Source of the DNA: Orbilia blumenaviensis
Lineage: Eukaryota > Ascomycota > Orbiliomycetes > Orbiliales > Orbiliaceae
DNA length: 64,000 nt
Direction: 5' to 3'
NCBI GenBank assembly: GCA_036872755.1
Contig: JAVHNS010000019.1
Span: 620,001-684,000 of the forward strand
Part shown: positions 1 to 13,814 of the stretch, piece by piece
How positions within the stretch are numbered: the stretch's first letter is position 1
How the letters are laid out: every line of letters starts with the position of its first letter
The notes under the pieces: model-generated
What the model was told of the DNA's origin: nothing
The model's database searches: none
Seen by the model: only the letters and a program-made list of their open reading frames with translations
Translations under genes and position numbers: made by a program

Positions 1-1992
1 TGTTGACTGTGTGTATGTGGGATCAGTCTGCAACGTGTGCACTCTGGTGGCCACGGTGGAGCAACATTGCAATTGCAGATGGATGCATTTGGTGCTATTG
101 CATTTGCATTTGATGCGATTGCGACCTCTCGCTCAAATCGTTTTTGAAGTTTACCGGACCGATAAATCCAGGCAGACTAAGCCGCCTGGGATGTCATGTC
201 ATTTCGCTTGTCAATCAACAATGATAAGGAGGCCCAGTCGATTTCGATTCCATAATCAAAACCGAGAAGCGCTAGGCTGGTCGAGTCCGTCATTAAATGA
301 CGATCGCATGACAGACTAATCGCATGACATTTTCTCCGAACTATGCTGGAGCAGCTGGAGAGTTCCTTCCAACATAGTAGTAGTAATAGTAGTAATTGCT
401 TTGACAGCGGCAAAATTTGAAAAAAAGGTCGAGAGAGAAGGGGAAAAAAAAGTGGAAAGAGAATTTGACATAGCCAATCGAGTGCAGGCAGGGATAAATC
501 AAAAGAAAGAGGAAGGGAACAGCTACGTACCAGTAGAGAGGAACACTTCGCACCAAATATAGCACTATAATTGATGGCGTTAGCTAACATTCCAGAGATC
601 GGGAGGTGCCAAATTTCAACGTGAAAATGCCATCAACATGGTACCCGAGAATCTGTCAATTGGATAAATAGCGTCATTCCTCTGAACTTACCGTTTATGA
701 GGGGTTTGCGACAGGAAAGGGTAGATTTGATTAAAGTCCCCGCGTCCCAGAAGGGTGCACTTTCCTTCCTGATCCGCTGTTGCGAATAAGAAGATAAGAA
801 GTTCCCAGCAGAAGGCAGCTAGCTTTCCCTCCTTCTAAGTTACTTAATTGTGTAACCTGCAAACGACCAGAGAGAAAAGGAGTGTATATCACCAGGATCG
901 GACGAAAAAGGACTAACGACCGGCCGTGAAGAATCGAAAAGGAAAGACCTTTAAAGGGATGGATTTGTTGTTGTTAACAATTGGAACCAATCTTTTGTAT
1001 GTGAGTGAGTATGATTGTCGTAATAATGTGGTGATGATGATAATGAGGACGATGGAGGACGATAACAAAGAAAAGGATGATGATGATGGTAAGAAGAAGA
1101 AGAAGAAGAAAGCAGAGAGACGGAGACAGACGTTTGTACTAGAAAGAGCGACAGTCCCTTTCTTTTTGTTCTCGGCACCAAGATGTTATCAATTATAAGC
1201 ATCAGAAAGCTGCGCGCAGGAAAGGGCATGGCGCACCAGAACTTCCTCCTTTCTGGTCCATCCAGCAGCCGCCATGCTGCATCGCTGGGGAACACACCTA
1301 ACCTCGTCGGGGGGCCATATGCTGGCGTGGTCGTTGAACCCACCGCTGCTTCAAGGGGATAATGCTTCAAATCTCGAAAGCGAAAGTTGAGGGCTTCCTG
1401 CACGGTGATGGCTAGCCTGGTGGCATCGTCAAATTCCGAACCGAGTCAAGTCCAGATCTAACAAGCTAGCGCCCTTTGTTACGCAACATACAACGCGTCC
1501 ACTCTCGGTCCAGTGGACCTCAATCAGAGAGCTAGCTATCACGATCACCCCTCGAACGAATCTTATATCGATCGTTTTCAAACGATTTAGTTGGCTCCCT
1601 TCCAATTCAATTCAATTCAAACAAATACAAGCTAAACTACAGACTATCGGCACGGGAAACTCCGATTAAATTATCAGACTAACCGTTGAGTTCAAGTTCA
1701 TAGACTGCACCTGCACTTCGATCTGCAGGCCGATGCAGGTACCGTTTGCAGAGGTTGTGCCACGTTCACATGCATACTAGCCAAGTCTCAGTCGGCAAGT
1801 AAGCTCTGCAGGAACAGACGAGACTCGGCTTATCTCATCATCAGGTCAGATCAGAAACCCGTTTAATTTGTTGACAGGACCGGACAGCAGGTCCCTGTCA
1901 GACAAATTCCTTCACAGACAGGTGGTACGTAGTAGTACGTACACAGTGGTACTGTCCACTTCCAAATATCACGCATCCCAAGCTCCTGAACA
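1..1992. other. Intergenic region upstream of the F-box gene
   Basis: No convincing coding region on either strand. The open frames here are short, rich in Ser/Lys/Tyr homopolymers and match no family I know. The stretch contains GAT and AAG microsatellites around 1070-1110 and a quasi-repeat of a GCATTTG-like word at 60-125. The right-hand 200-400 bases are presumably the promoter and leader of the F-box gene. Confidence 0.6.
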
Positions 1993-3552
1993 ATGCAGAA
2001 TTCTCGGAACAAGGAGGACAATCCCAGGGGATCTGGTCCTCCTGCAACCTTAGGCTTGCTTTCGCTGCCTGAAGAGCTCATTGAGCTTGTCTGCGAACAG
2101 CTTTCTTCCGACAGGGATAGCAAGTCCTTAGCTTCTTTATGCCGAGCATCCAGAGATCTGAACCGAATTGCCACCTACGCCCTCTACTCCAGGTTCGCTT
2201 CCAATGGGGACTTACGCCGTCTCGCTCTCTTTCTGAGAACACTTTGCGAGCGGCCCGAATTAGGTGCATCCGTCCGTTCATTATCATTGGCCGTTGACAG
2301 TTGGTTTGACTGCCCGCCGGAATACATCGGTTTTGTTACTGAGACAGCGGAACGCTTCGGTTTCGATGTCGGACTCCCGACTGTTTATAATTATAATGAT
2401 CGCGCTCTCGTTAGAGGGCTCGAAGAGGGGGAATATGGAGATAGTGAAGGCGAAGACCAAGCTCAGTCAGATGATCGCAGGAAAAGCGAATTAGAGAATG
2501 GCTACGACCGCAACGACGAAGAAATAGAGAGCGAAGAAGACATTGGTCAATCTCAATTGGACTTATATCCCTTTGAGACGATAGCGCAGCTAACAATCGC
2601 ATTAACGCCAAATATTCAAAGTCTTGATGTCGTAGCCAAACAGATAATGTGCGACACTGGTGAAGGGGCCTTTACAATGCTTGAGGAACTGGCTCAGCAA
2701 TCACCACCCCCAATTTCATTGCTCCGTCTTCATCACTTCTCCTTCGGTCATGAGGACTGTCGCGAAGTATCTTTCAAGTATTTCGAAGGTGTAATCGCTT
2801 TGGCTCCGAATATTCGCACCATCCATGCACACCCTTGCTTCGACCAACCTAGATACGCCCCAAAAGCTCCCGTTAATATCAAAAATGTCACCGACCTTAG
2901 ATTCAAATCCGGGCACCTCTCTGCACGAGGATTGAGAGCAATCGTCTCGTCCTGTAACAGGCTGGAGATATTTCAATACTGTTACGACACAATATACGCT
3001 GGTCTGGACCCAGGGTGCGCAACTCCAAGAGAAATAGCGGAAATTCTCTCACAGCACAAGGACTCACTAAAGTACATGGATATTGACCTCGGAAGCCGTG
3101 AAGAGCATCAGGGGGGTCTATTTTTCGGCTTTTGCATTGCAGGAGAAGAAATTGAATCACTCAAAGAATTTTCCTGTCTGGAGACATTCAAAATCGATGG
3201 CTCGTCGATTTTGTTCCCAGAAGCAGGTAGCGATAAATGCCATACGAATATCCTCCTCGACATGCTCCCGCAATCGATTCGCATTCTGCATCTTAAGGAC
3301 ACGCAGATAGAAGCTGCCGCAAATTTGATTACGCTGACGGAGTCGCTCGATTCTTTTCCGAATCTCTGTGAGGTTTTCCTTGCTGGTAACGGGATTGGTG
3401 GACCTCTTGGAAAATTCGAGGTTGCCTTTGAGGACTCAGAAATCCAGATACTGCGTGAGAGATTCAAGAGCAGAGGGATATCATTTCTAAAGCCAGGTCA
3501 ATGGAGGAATGCATTCATCTCAGATGACGTGGAACCGACAGAAGACTGGTAG
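1993..3552 (+). CDS. F-box domain protein
   Basis: Intronless 519-aa reading frame. Residues about 21-65 (LLSLPEELIELVCEQL, then SLASLCRASRDLNRIA) fit an F-box: a Leu-Pro-x-Glu start, a hydrophobic helix and the conserved second-helix Leu/Arg pattern. Proteins of this kind normally bind Skp1 and bring substrates to an SCF ubiquitin ligase. The rest has no recognisable WD40 domain. It includes an acidic insert at about residues 148-185 and irregular Leu-rich stretches towards the C terminus that could be degenerate leucine-rich repeats. Fungal genomes carry large, fast-evolving families of such proteins, so no orthologue or substrate is assigned. The start is the first ATG before the F-box. 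Unlike its neighbours, this gene lacks both introns and the A/C-to-G/T codon gradient, which could mean a younger or duplicated gene (inference). Confidence 0.8.
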   Translation: MQNSRNKEDNPRGSGPPATLGLLSLPEELIELVCEQLSSDRDSKSLASLCRASRDLNRIATYALYSRFASNGDLRRLALFLRTLCERPELGASVRSLSLAVDSWFDCPPEYIGFVTETAERFGFDVGLPTVYNYNDRALVRGLEEGEYGDSEGEDQAQSDDRRKSELENGYDRNDEEIESEEDIGQSQLDLYPFETIAQLTIALTPNIQSLDVVAKQIMCDTGEGAFTMLEELAQQSPPPISLLRLHHFSFGHEDCREVSFKYFEGVIALAPNIRTIHAHPCFDQPRYAPKAPVNIKNVTDLRFKSGHLSARGLRAIVSSCNRLEIFQYCYDTIYAGLDPGCATPREIAEILSQHKDSLKYMDIDLGSREEHQGGLFFGFCIAGEEIESLKEFSCLETFKIDGSSILFPEAGSDKCHTNILLDMLPQSIRILHLKDTQIEAAANLITLTESLDSFPNLCEVFLAGNGIGGPLGKFEVAFEDSEIQILRERFKSRGISFLKPGQWRNAFISDDVEPTEDW

Positions 3553-5089
3553 TCCTCTAACTATCTGCTAGTTAACTTGTTGGATTTTTTTTTCATTCTC
3601 TAGTAGATCTGCAGAAAATCTGCATGTGGAGTGGCTACTGTGGTGCTGTTTGGCGTGACGCCCACGTTCTCCACAGCGGGTGGTGAAGTGCAAAGTAAGC
3701 CTTTTATATCACCGGCTTACGACGCAGCTTAAGCGGCTGTTCCTGCCCTAAATCGATGAATTCTAAATAAACTCAATAAGGATCATCAACCTCCCGGTTT
3801 TTGATTATTTCCGTGATGGTTTTATCTCATGATCCCGTTTCCAAGATCACACGATCTTAAACCTGCATCTAGAAACTCAAATTCACAAAGAGAAAGATGA
3901 TATTCCCCAAGCCCACATGGTTATTAATATTCACCTCCTTTCTTTCAATCATATTTGTTGCCGGCTCTCAATCCAAGGCTCTTAGGCAAGACAATAGAAA
4001 ATATCAAGATTCTTGGAATATTCTGCCCAGAGCGCTCGTCCTTTTGACCTTCTAGAGAGGTTCTTTTTCGACTGTGAATCGAATCTCAATGTGATAGATA
4101 ATTTGCTTTTTTTTTTTTTTTTTTTCTGGCTCTCAATTCGAATTCCCCCAGCACCCGCGAACCCTAGTGGATACGGCAGCTATCGATTTCTGGGCAGGGG
4201 TTTAAGTTGGGTCTTCCTGAGCGGGTGCAACATCACCCTCCGCTCGCGAAAGATCCTTCTCCTTTAATCTTTTACAAGGCTATAAGACAACTAAAAATTG
4301 ATCTATGATCTGAAATGAACAATACGAAGAGTTTTTACAAAGAAAAATATTTGCTGATTGCAACAGAATTCGTTGAACAGAGAGAAGAAGAAAAAAAGAA
4401 GGTTCGTGTCCCAAACTGGATAACCCGGTGCAAAATGCAACAGCATGTCGCAGATAGACGAGGGCCTCGTATGGAAGAATTATCGGAAATTTAAGAAGAA
4501 TAATCTATAAATTTATTTATTGAGTGCCACATCTGCACTTTTTTCTGTTTTTGTATGCTTACACGTCTTACAAGTGATTTATTCCCTCTCAATAATATAT
4601 GTAAAAATCAAACGACAGGTTGGTCGTGAGTCTATAGAGATGTCTATGTAGTGGTTTTCCCTCTAACGAGTCGATAGACCAAGAGCTGCGGAAAAAGAAA
4701 CAGGGCCGCCCAGGCTTAAAATTGATAAATGCATCAAATGTCATATAGAAATTTGAATAAGGCGATATATTGCTACTCTGCATGTGCAGGTATGCATTCC
4801 TACGTCAGCACATGTTGAAAAGGCGTTATGGGGTCTGGCCCGCGACGGCAAAGCTGAGAGATTTTACTGCCCTGAATGTTGTCTCGCCTGGAGACCCGAA
4901 TTGTAATATTGGTATTTTTTTTGCTATATTCATAAACATAGTAAGCTGACAAAAAGTAGGCTGGTATACTATCACATGCTCTTTTACCATTCGAGATGAA
5001 TGACTCTTCGTGTCATTTTAATTTGAAGTGCTCCAATATGTATACTAGACGATATATTGCTATTGATCTACGCACTAGCAAGAAATTCA
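3553..5089. other. Intergenic region between convergent genes
   Basis: Non-coding as far as I can see. It follows the F-box stop and holds AATAAA-like words near 3766, a 19-T run at 4107-4125 and AT-rich sequence down to the stop of the next, minus-strand gene. It probably contains the 3' UTRs of both genes. Confidence 0.6.
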
Positions 5090-6159
5090 TTATGCGGCCA
5101 TGGGTTTCTTCTTATTGTATGCGAGTGCTTTATGTTGCTTCATATCATATGGGGCATCTTTTCCACGGTGCCCTATATCAAATGTATTAGAGCCGAGAGA
5201 ATATAATTTTAACTGCGTTATGACTTTGACTTACCTTCATTGAAGCATTCATTGCAGTATAAATCTCCATCACAACCTAGACACTTAACCACAGCGTCCT
5301 CATTACATATACCTTTTAAATACGATCGGTAAGCCAACTACTCAAATCTTCAAAAATTAGAATGTTATGTAAAACTTACAGCACCAATTCTCGATATCGT
5401 CCATCAAGTCGTCCACTTTCTGGGTCACGGTCTTCTTCTTGCCCTTGGCGCCGGGTTGAGATGTCGGGACGCCAGGCAGATCTAATGAGCTCGAGGGTAT
5501 ATCCTTCGGAGGCGGTGGTAGCTCTAGTTTTTCTAGTGCCGCGAACCGTTTAGCTAATTCATCATCCGCACCGTCTTCGTCTTCGGTCGCTTGAGGTGGT
5601 TCTTGTCCCGCGCCTTTTGATCCCGTTTTATCATCAAGGATTTCTTCTACACTCAACGAATCTTGAATCTGGCGTAATACCTCATCCGCTTCGTCATCTG
5701 AATTTGCAGCTTTATCGTCATGATCGTCGACTTTGGCTGATGTTTCAAGTGATATTGCCTTTTCACGCGATTTGTCTTCCTGACTTTGTGCTTTTAGTCG
5801 TTCTCTTGCCTCTGCAAGAAGTTTGTTGACAGCGCTAGAGTCGTCTTTGTCTAGTTTCCCTGCTTGCTTCCCTTCTATTGATAGAGTTTTTGCCTCTTCT
5901 ATCCATGAGGTGTCTTCAGCGCCTAGCTCTCCGAGTAAGTCCTATTCAATCATATTAATAGACAATACTTTTACTTAAATTCTGGGTTCTCACATACCTC
6001 AAGCGACGCTTCCTCAGTGTCCTGCCAACTAAGATCAGCGTCATGACTCGCATTATTGCTTAGAGTGCTGGTGGCGGCTTTATCCCACCCACTATTCGCA
6101 ACCGGTTTCTTGGAGAAGATGCTCTCGAATCTCTTCGCGAGGTTGTCGTCGTCGCCCAT
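5090..6159 (-). CDS. ANCHR/ZFYVE19-like abscission checkpoint regulator
   Basis: Four exons (6159-5998, 5941-5380, 5312-5235, 5172-5090) join in frame to 294 aa. The last 50 residues form a compact zinc finger with ligands WCCICNEDA, KCLGCDG, YCNECF and EGHRG, then a basic tail. This is the B-box-like finger at the C terminus of the ANCHR/ZFYVE19 family, which restrains ESCRT-mediated abscission (NoCut checkpoint). Two acidic short helices upstream, [14 protein letters not shown] and [14 protein letters not shown], resemble the MIT-interacting motifs that ANCHR uses to bind Vps4. The N terminus ([12 protein letters not shown]) repeats the same helix. The finger is split over two introns and would be missed if only the long exon were translated. 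The family call comes from motif pattern and architecture. The cellular role is known for the animal protein and is inferred here. Confidence 0.75.
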
Positions 6160-6785
6160 GCTGGGAACTGGCTCTGGGGCCTTTTCTCTAGTGATTCTAA
6201 ACTAATTTTGCCTTTCCGAATCGAATCTTAATAAGTTTATAATCCTGAGAAGAATCTATATCTCGTGGTTTGTGATGTTTATGCCAGCTTTGAGCATGTT
6301 CGGGGAAACACGGGCGTTCCGGTTGGCAATGTTTGTGTCTATGTGTTATAAAAACCTCAAGTATAAGGATATAATAGTGTATTCAGATACAAACCTATCC
6401 TCGTGATACTTCTGGACCTTCTAGGATTATTAGCACCTGCAGCAGCGAAGAGTGGTCATGCATTCCAGGTAACATTTGCAATTGGAGCTTGCAAGTGCAC
6501 TTGTATCTGCATAGCGGGGTGGTTGTGTTGGAGTGTGTCCACAAGCAGAACCCCGTCAATCCTGTCGCCCAGCCCGCCCGCAAAAAGCAAACCTTACTTT
6601 TTTTGTCCTCCCAAGAAAAAATTCTGGACAGGCAAACGCATTTCTTTCTTTGCTTCTCTTCGTCAAACTTTTTTTTTTTCGCGACCCAGCTCTAACCAAG
6701 AAGCCCTTCTGGACAACTAACTTATATGCGATCAGGTTTGAGATCTTTCTAAGCTAGATCCAAGGTCGCATTACCGTTCTTAACT
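6160..6785. promoter_or_regulatory. Divergent promoter, ANCHR-like gene and KRE33
   Basis: The 626 bp between the two divergent start codons must hold both promoters. It includes T-rich tracts near 6595-6690 and a GA/CT-rich stretch. I see no clear RRPE or PAC element of the kind that marks ribosome-biogenesis promoters in yeasts. Confidence 0.5.
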
Positions 6786-9700
6786 ATGGTTAAGAAAGAA
6801 CTGTACGAGTTTTATACCCCTTGATCTGTCAATTGTCGTAACTTGTCTGTGTGCTCACTAAAAAATCTTCATAACAGTGATAAGCGCATCACAGCGCTGA
6901 TACGGAATGGCGTTCAGGTACGTCTATAAACCTCATATCCCACTTCTCTACAGTATTACATACTAACTTCCTCCAAGGAGAAGAAACGATCCTTCTTTAT
7001 CGTCGTCGGCGACCGCGCCAAGGACGTCATCGTCCATCTCCACTACATCCTCTCCCACGTCGACATCAAGCAGAACCGCTCAGTACTCTGGGCCTACAAG
7101 CACAAACTCATCGGCTTCACCAGCCACCGAAAGAAGCGAGAAGCGAAGATAAAAAAGGAGATCAAACGTGGTATCCGCGAAGCGAATTCCGAGGACCCGT
7201 TCGAGCTGTTCGTCAGCTCCCAGGATATACGATATGTGTACTATAAAGAGACGGAGAAGATTTTGGGAAATACATATGGAATGTGTATTCTTCAGGATTT
7301 TGAGGCTATAACGCCTAATCTGTTGGCGAGGACAATTGAAACTGTGGAAGGTGGTGGGTTGGTTATTATGCTATTGAAGACGATGACGAGTTTGAAGCAG
7401 CTATATACGATGACTATGGATGTTCACTCGCGGTACAGGACGGAAGCTCATGGGGATGTGGTTGCGAGATTCAATGAACGGTTTATATTGTCGCTTGGAG
7501 ACTGTCAGAGCTGTTTGGTCATTGACGACGAAATGAACGTACTACCGATATCCGGCGCCAGACATGTTAAGCAGCTACCACCAGTATCCGCGGACGACAA
7601 GGATTCGAAGTCAAAGAAGGAATTAGACGCTGTGAAGGAATTGGTCGCAGACGTCCAGCCTACATCCTCATTAGTCAACCTAGCCAAAACAGCCGACCAA
7701 GCGCAAGCCCTGTTGACCTTTATCAAAGCAATAACAGACAAGACTCTTCGGAGCACAGTCACACTAACAGCAGGCCGTGGTCGAGGAAAGTCCGCAGCAC
7801 TCGGTGTAGCTATCGCCGCAGCAGTAGCGTACGGCTACTCTAATATTTTCATAACATCGCCCAGCCCGGAGAACTTGAAGACCCTCTTCCAGTTCATATT
7901 TAAAGGCTTCGACGCCCTAGGCTACACCGACCACCTCGATTACAATATCGTTCAATCCACAAACCCAGATTTCAATAAAGCTATTGTCAGGGTCAACATC
8001 TTCCGTCAGCATAGGCAGACAATTCAGTATATCCAGCCTGCAGACGCACATGTTCTAGGACAGGCCGAATTAGTAGTAATCGATGAAGCCGCCGCCATCC
8101 CACTCCCTCTCGTTCGAAACCTCCTGGGGCCATACTTAGTCTTCATGGCCTCCACTATAAATGGTTATGAAGGAACAGGCCGATCTCTCTCCCTCAAGCT
8201 CATCCAACAACTGCGCGAACAATCTCGCAGCAGCAGTAAAAACACCGACTCCGCCAAGGACAACGGTGTTCCAGGCGGCCGTCAACTCCAGGAAATAGTT
8301 CTAAACGAACCAATCCGTTATGCTCCTGGAGATTCTGTAGAAGAATGGCTTAACAAGCTTCTATGCTTGAACGCCACCCTTCCCAGAAAATCCAACATCA
8401 AGGGCTGTCCTCATCCGGATGAATGCCAGCTATACAATGTAAACCGAGATACACTATTCTCATACAACAAAGTTTGCGAGGCATTCCTTCAGAATATGAT
8501 GGCGCTCTACGTCGCAAGTCATTACAAAAACTCGCCGAACGATCTACAATTGATGAGTGACGCGCCCGCCCACCAGCTCTTCGTTCTACTCCCACCAATA
8601 GACCCAAACTCTAAGGAAATCCCAGAACCACTCTGCGTGATCCAGGTAGCACTGGAAGGTCAAATCTCGAAACAATCGGTGATGAACCAACTCGGGCGCG
8701 GACAGCGTGCAGACGGTGATTTAATACCCTGGCTCGTAACCCAACAATTCCAAGACGAAGACTTTGCAACTCTATCCGGTGCAAGAGTGGTCCGTATCGC
8801 CGTTAACCCAGAATATACAAAAATGGGTTACGGCTCTCGAGCTCTCCAGCTTCTCCAAGACTTCTATGAAGGAAAATTCGCTAGTTTGGATGAAAACGAT
8901 ACCTACATAAACGAAAAAATGGTCAGAATAACAGATGAAGAACTCGAAGACGCATCTTTAACTACCGACAAAGTCGCCGTTAGGGAGATGAATGCTATGC
9001 CACCTCTACTCCTCCGTCTCAACGAAAAGAGACCAGATGAACTCGACTATCTCGGTGTATCGTACGGTCTAACAAACCAACTTCATCGATTCTGGAAAAA
9101 AGCAAGCTTCGTACCAGTATACCTCCGCCAAACCGCTAACGAGCTAACAGGAGAACACACCTGTGTCATGATCAAAACGCTGGCAGAAAAGGACAAAGAA
9201 TGGCTCGGAGCATTCGCAAAGGATTTCCACAAGCGATTTATAAACCTCTTAGCATACCAATTCCGAACGTTCCCATCAGTACAGTCTCTATCAATCATGG
9301 AGTCTGCTACCGCGGGCGCGGCGTTGGCAAATATCCCCACCGAGGCTTTACGAAAAGAACAGCTTGATGAACAGTTTTCGCCGTTTGATTTGAAGCGATT
9401 GGAGTCCTATGCGAATAGTATGCTGGATCATCATGTTATCACTGATTTGGTACCATTGATCGCTGCGCTGTACTTCACTGGGAAACTACCCGCAAGTGCA
9501 AAACTCTCCGGCGTGCAAAGCGCCATATTACTCGCCATCGGTCTACAGAAAAAAACAACAGACGACGTAGAAAAGGAGCTAAACCTACCAAACCAACAGA
9601 TCCTAGCCATGTTCGTCAAAATCATGAGGAAAGTATCCACTGCGCTTGGTGGTATTGTTTCCCAGGCCATCGAGGAGACATTACCAGCCGAGCATCATGG

Positions 9701-10146
9701 TAGACGCAAAGTTGGTGCTGAGGAGGTTATTGACGGTGATGACGACGAGGAGATGACCGATATGGTGAAGAAGTTGAAACCGTTGGAGCAGACTTTGGAA
9801 GAGGATTTGGAGGAAGGAGCTGATGAGGTTAAGGTTGCGTTGAGGGAGAAGCAGAGAGAGTTGATTAATGCTTTGGATTTGCAGAAGTATGTTCCCTGAC
9901 CTCCTGTAAATGGTTGAATATGGCGTGCTAACATGAAGGGGTTGTAGGTATGAAATCCCATCGGCATCCGGAGAATGGGACGAAGCGGAAAAACAAGTCG
10001 CAGGCGGCACCAACGGCGGTAGGAGCACAACCATCAGCGTCAAGTCTTCGAAGCAAATAAAGAGGAAAGCGGGTGAATCGGCAGCAGAGATCTATGAGAA
10101 AGAGATGAGCTCCACCAAGTCTTCTAAGAAGAACAAGAGGAAGTGA
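6786..10146 (+). CDS. KRE33: RNA cytidine acetyltransferase (NAT10/Kre33)
   Basis: Four exons (6786-6802, 6878-6917, 6978-9886, 9948-10146) give 1054 aa, the usual family length. The enzyme makes N4-acetylcytidine in 18S rRNA, and with an adaptor in tRNA, using ATP and acetyl-CoA in the nucleolus. It is needed for small-subunit maturation. Seen in order: the N-terminal TmcA-like region (FTSHRKKREAKIKKEIKRGI, then the YYKETEKILG block), a Walker A loop GRGRGKSAA at about residue 285, a Walker B-like VVIDEAAAIPLP, and the GNAT acetyl-CoA loop in VRIAVNPEYTKMGYGSRA near residue 625. The C terminus is Lys-rich, as expected for a nucleolar protein. The first coding exon is only 17 nt; the start is fixed because MVKKELDKRITALIRNGVQ aligns with the family N terminus across two introns. 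It converges on ERG10. Confidence 0.96.
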
Positions 10147-10751
10147 GGCTTCCTTACCCTCCCTCCTATTCTCTTGTCAGCATCTTGGGTTTGTAAAAAA
10201 TAGTCATACTAGTATCACTATATATATGTTGGGGTTTTGCAATTGGTGTAATATAATGCATCTTTGCAGGAGTTTCTTTTTCTTTCGCTTTTCTTTGTTT
10301 TAGATGGGGAGATGTACGATATTTTTGTGTAAAGATAGCACGTTTAGGTAGCTCTTACTACGTATGAAAGGATCATGAGTACTGAATAAAAACCTGCATT
10401 TTCATTACAATTATTTATTTGAATTATGCATATCTTTTGGGCCCGAAAGCAGCCGACTGCCTCTGACAACTTCAAATGGGTCCTTTGTGATTCAAGACCC
10501 GGTATTTGTTTCTATGTAATGTTGCATGCCAAATACAAACTAGAATGCACAATATCTAAAGAGTGGCAGTAATCAGACCTCGATCGAGCCAGCAGAATAT
10601 GGTGGAGCTTCAGTAGAGTTTCAAGTGATGCTCGCCTCTCCTCCCTTTCACCAGCAGTCGAACGACGCCCACCCCACCCCCCTAGGAACTACCTAATATC
10701 ATGCCTCAAATGCCTCAGCAGCTCCGGACGCCTGTTCATATCAAAGATACT
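10147..10751. other. Intergenic region between convergent KRE33 and ERG10
   Basis: AT-rich 3' flank with TATATATA and AATAAA-like words (10218-10225, 10385-10390). No reading frame worth calling. It presumably carries both 3' UTRs and poly(A) sites. Confidence 0.6.
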
Positions 10752-12339
<1,588 letters not shown>

Positions 12340-13814
12340 CTTGTGAATTATGCTTTAAGCTTCAGAAATACGCGATTGAGGTATAGAGAAGAAGGAAAAG
12401 AAGAGAATTTCAGATTTCCAATTCGTCTTATGTCCCTGAATGGAAGTTCAATTGAACAGTAGATGGATCAATAGACCTGGTCACTACTACTACTTGAATT
12501 GAATTGAGGTGGGGAATTGTCTGGTGTGTTTAGTTAGCGTGCAGTCACGAGGAGAAGAAACTGCAGAGAAATGCAGGGTTACAGCTAGCTTTATATAGCA
12601 AGCTTAGCTACCCAGCTAGCACGTATACAAAGGAAGCAATTGCAATCTGTGAGAGTCCGGGATAGAACTCACCGACGCGCTGATGTCAGGATACCGGACT
12701 CCGAGCTCGGACTGAAGCTATCGCGAATCAACGAGCGCGGGTTTCTCGTTTACTGTATTTGTTTCACAAGAAGAAATTATAATAATCATGGCTGTGCTAT
12801 GAAGCTGTGGAAGTTTTTGGCTTGTTGGGATTTGTTCTGCCACGGATTTTCGGTAGCCGAGTTTGTGTGCTGGCAAAAGCAAGCCCAAAAAAACGAGAGC
12901 TGGAGAGCTTAAGCTTACTCCACCCCACGACAATCCTTACTTCGAGATCTAAACCCTAGAGGCTCGAGGGAGCTAGAGAGATACCACCATGTCCTGCTAT
13001 TGGTATGCTGGGTACATGTACTCTGGGTACTTAGTATTGGTTGTGTATTAATATCTGCTGCATGCAAGGTACTTCACAGACGATGCAGACATGGTCATGG
13101 CCATGGCTGTGGACCGGCCTCCCACGATCGAGTCCTGATCAGAGTGCCCCACCATCACACTGTCGGCTCAGCCGAACGAGTAAGATCAGAAGAATTGCCA
13201 ATAATAAGTCCTCAGATAAACATTAAAAGCCTCTTCCTCTCAATTTCCTCGATCACATCCTTGCATATATTACATACATTACTCAAAGTGAGGGACTTCG
13301 CGGATTCCAACAGACCCCCCAACAGCTTCGGATACTTGATTATCGTACTCGATATCAAAACCTTCTATGGCTTCCAAAAAAAGAGGTTACTACTAATACA
13401 CATTACTACAATCTAATACTAATAATAAAAATAAAGATAACCCATAGGTATTGAAAAACAAGGAAGAATAAGAAGCAGAAGCAGCCCAAATGTTGCAAAC
13501 ATCCTCCCCTTTTTATACGATTTCCCCCCCTCCATTTTGAATAATCATAAAGTTAAACCTCACCCACGGGTATTAGTCCCTCCTCTCCTGTCCCCACCAA
13601 GTGCAAACCCAAGTACTTATACCTCCCCAAAAAGCTGGAAGGCTTTGAATCCAAAAGAAGGAAAGAAGATATCCAAGACTGGACCGGTTAGTATCTATAC
13701 CACTCAACTCAAGAAGTATATGCACGCGTGCTGTTAAATACACAAGCAAAAACACCTAAGACTTCGACAAAAATAGCCCAGCAAGGGAGGATATATATAT
13801 ATATATCAAATATA
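12340..13814. other. Intergenic region between ERG10 and the Zn2Cys6 gene
   Basis: Holds the ERG10 promoter and leader on its left and the 3' UTR of the transcription-factor gene on its right. Short frames in it (for example 13000-13416) carry no recognisable domain. A TA dinucleotide tract lies at about 13791-13806, next to the transcription-factor stop codon. Confidence 0.55.
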
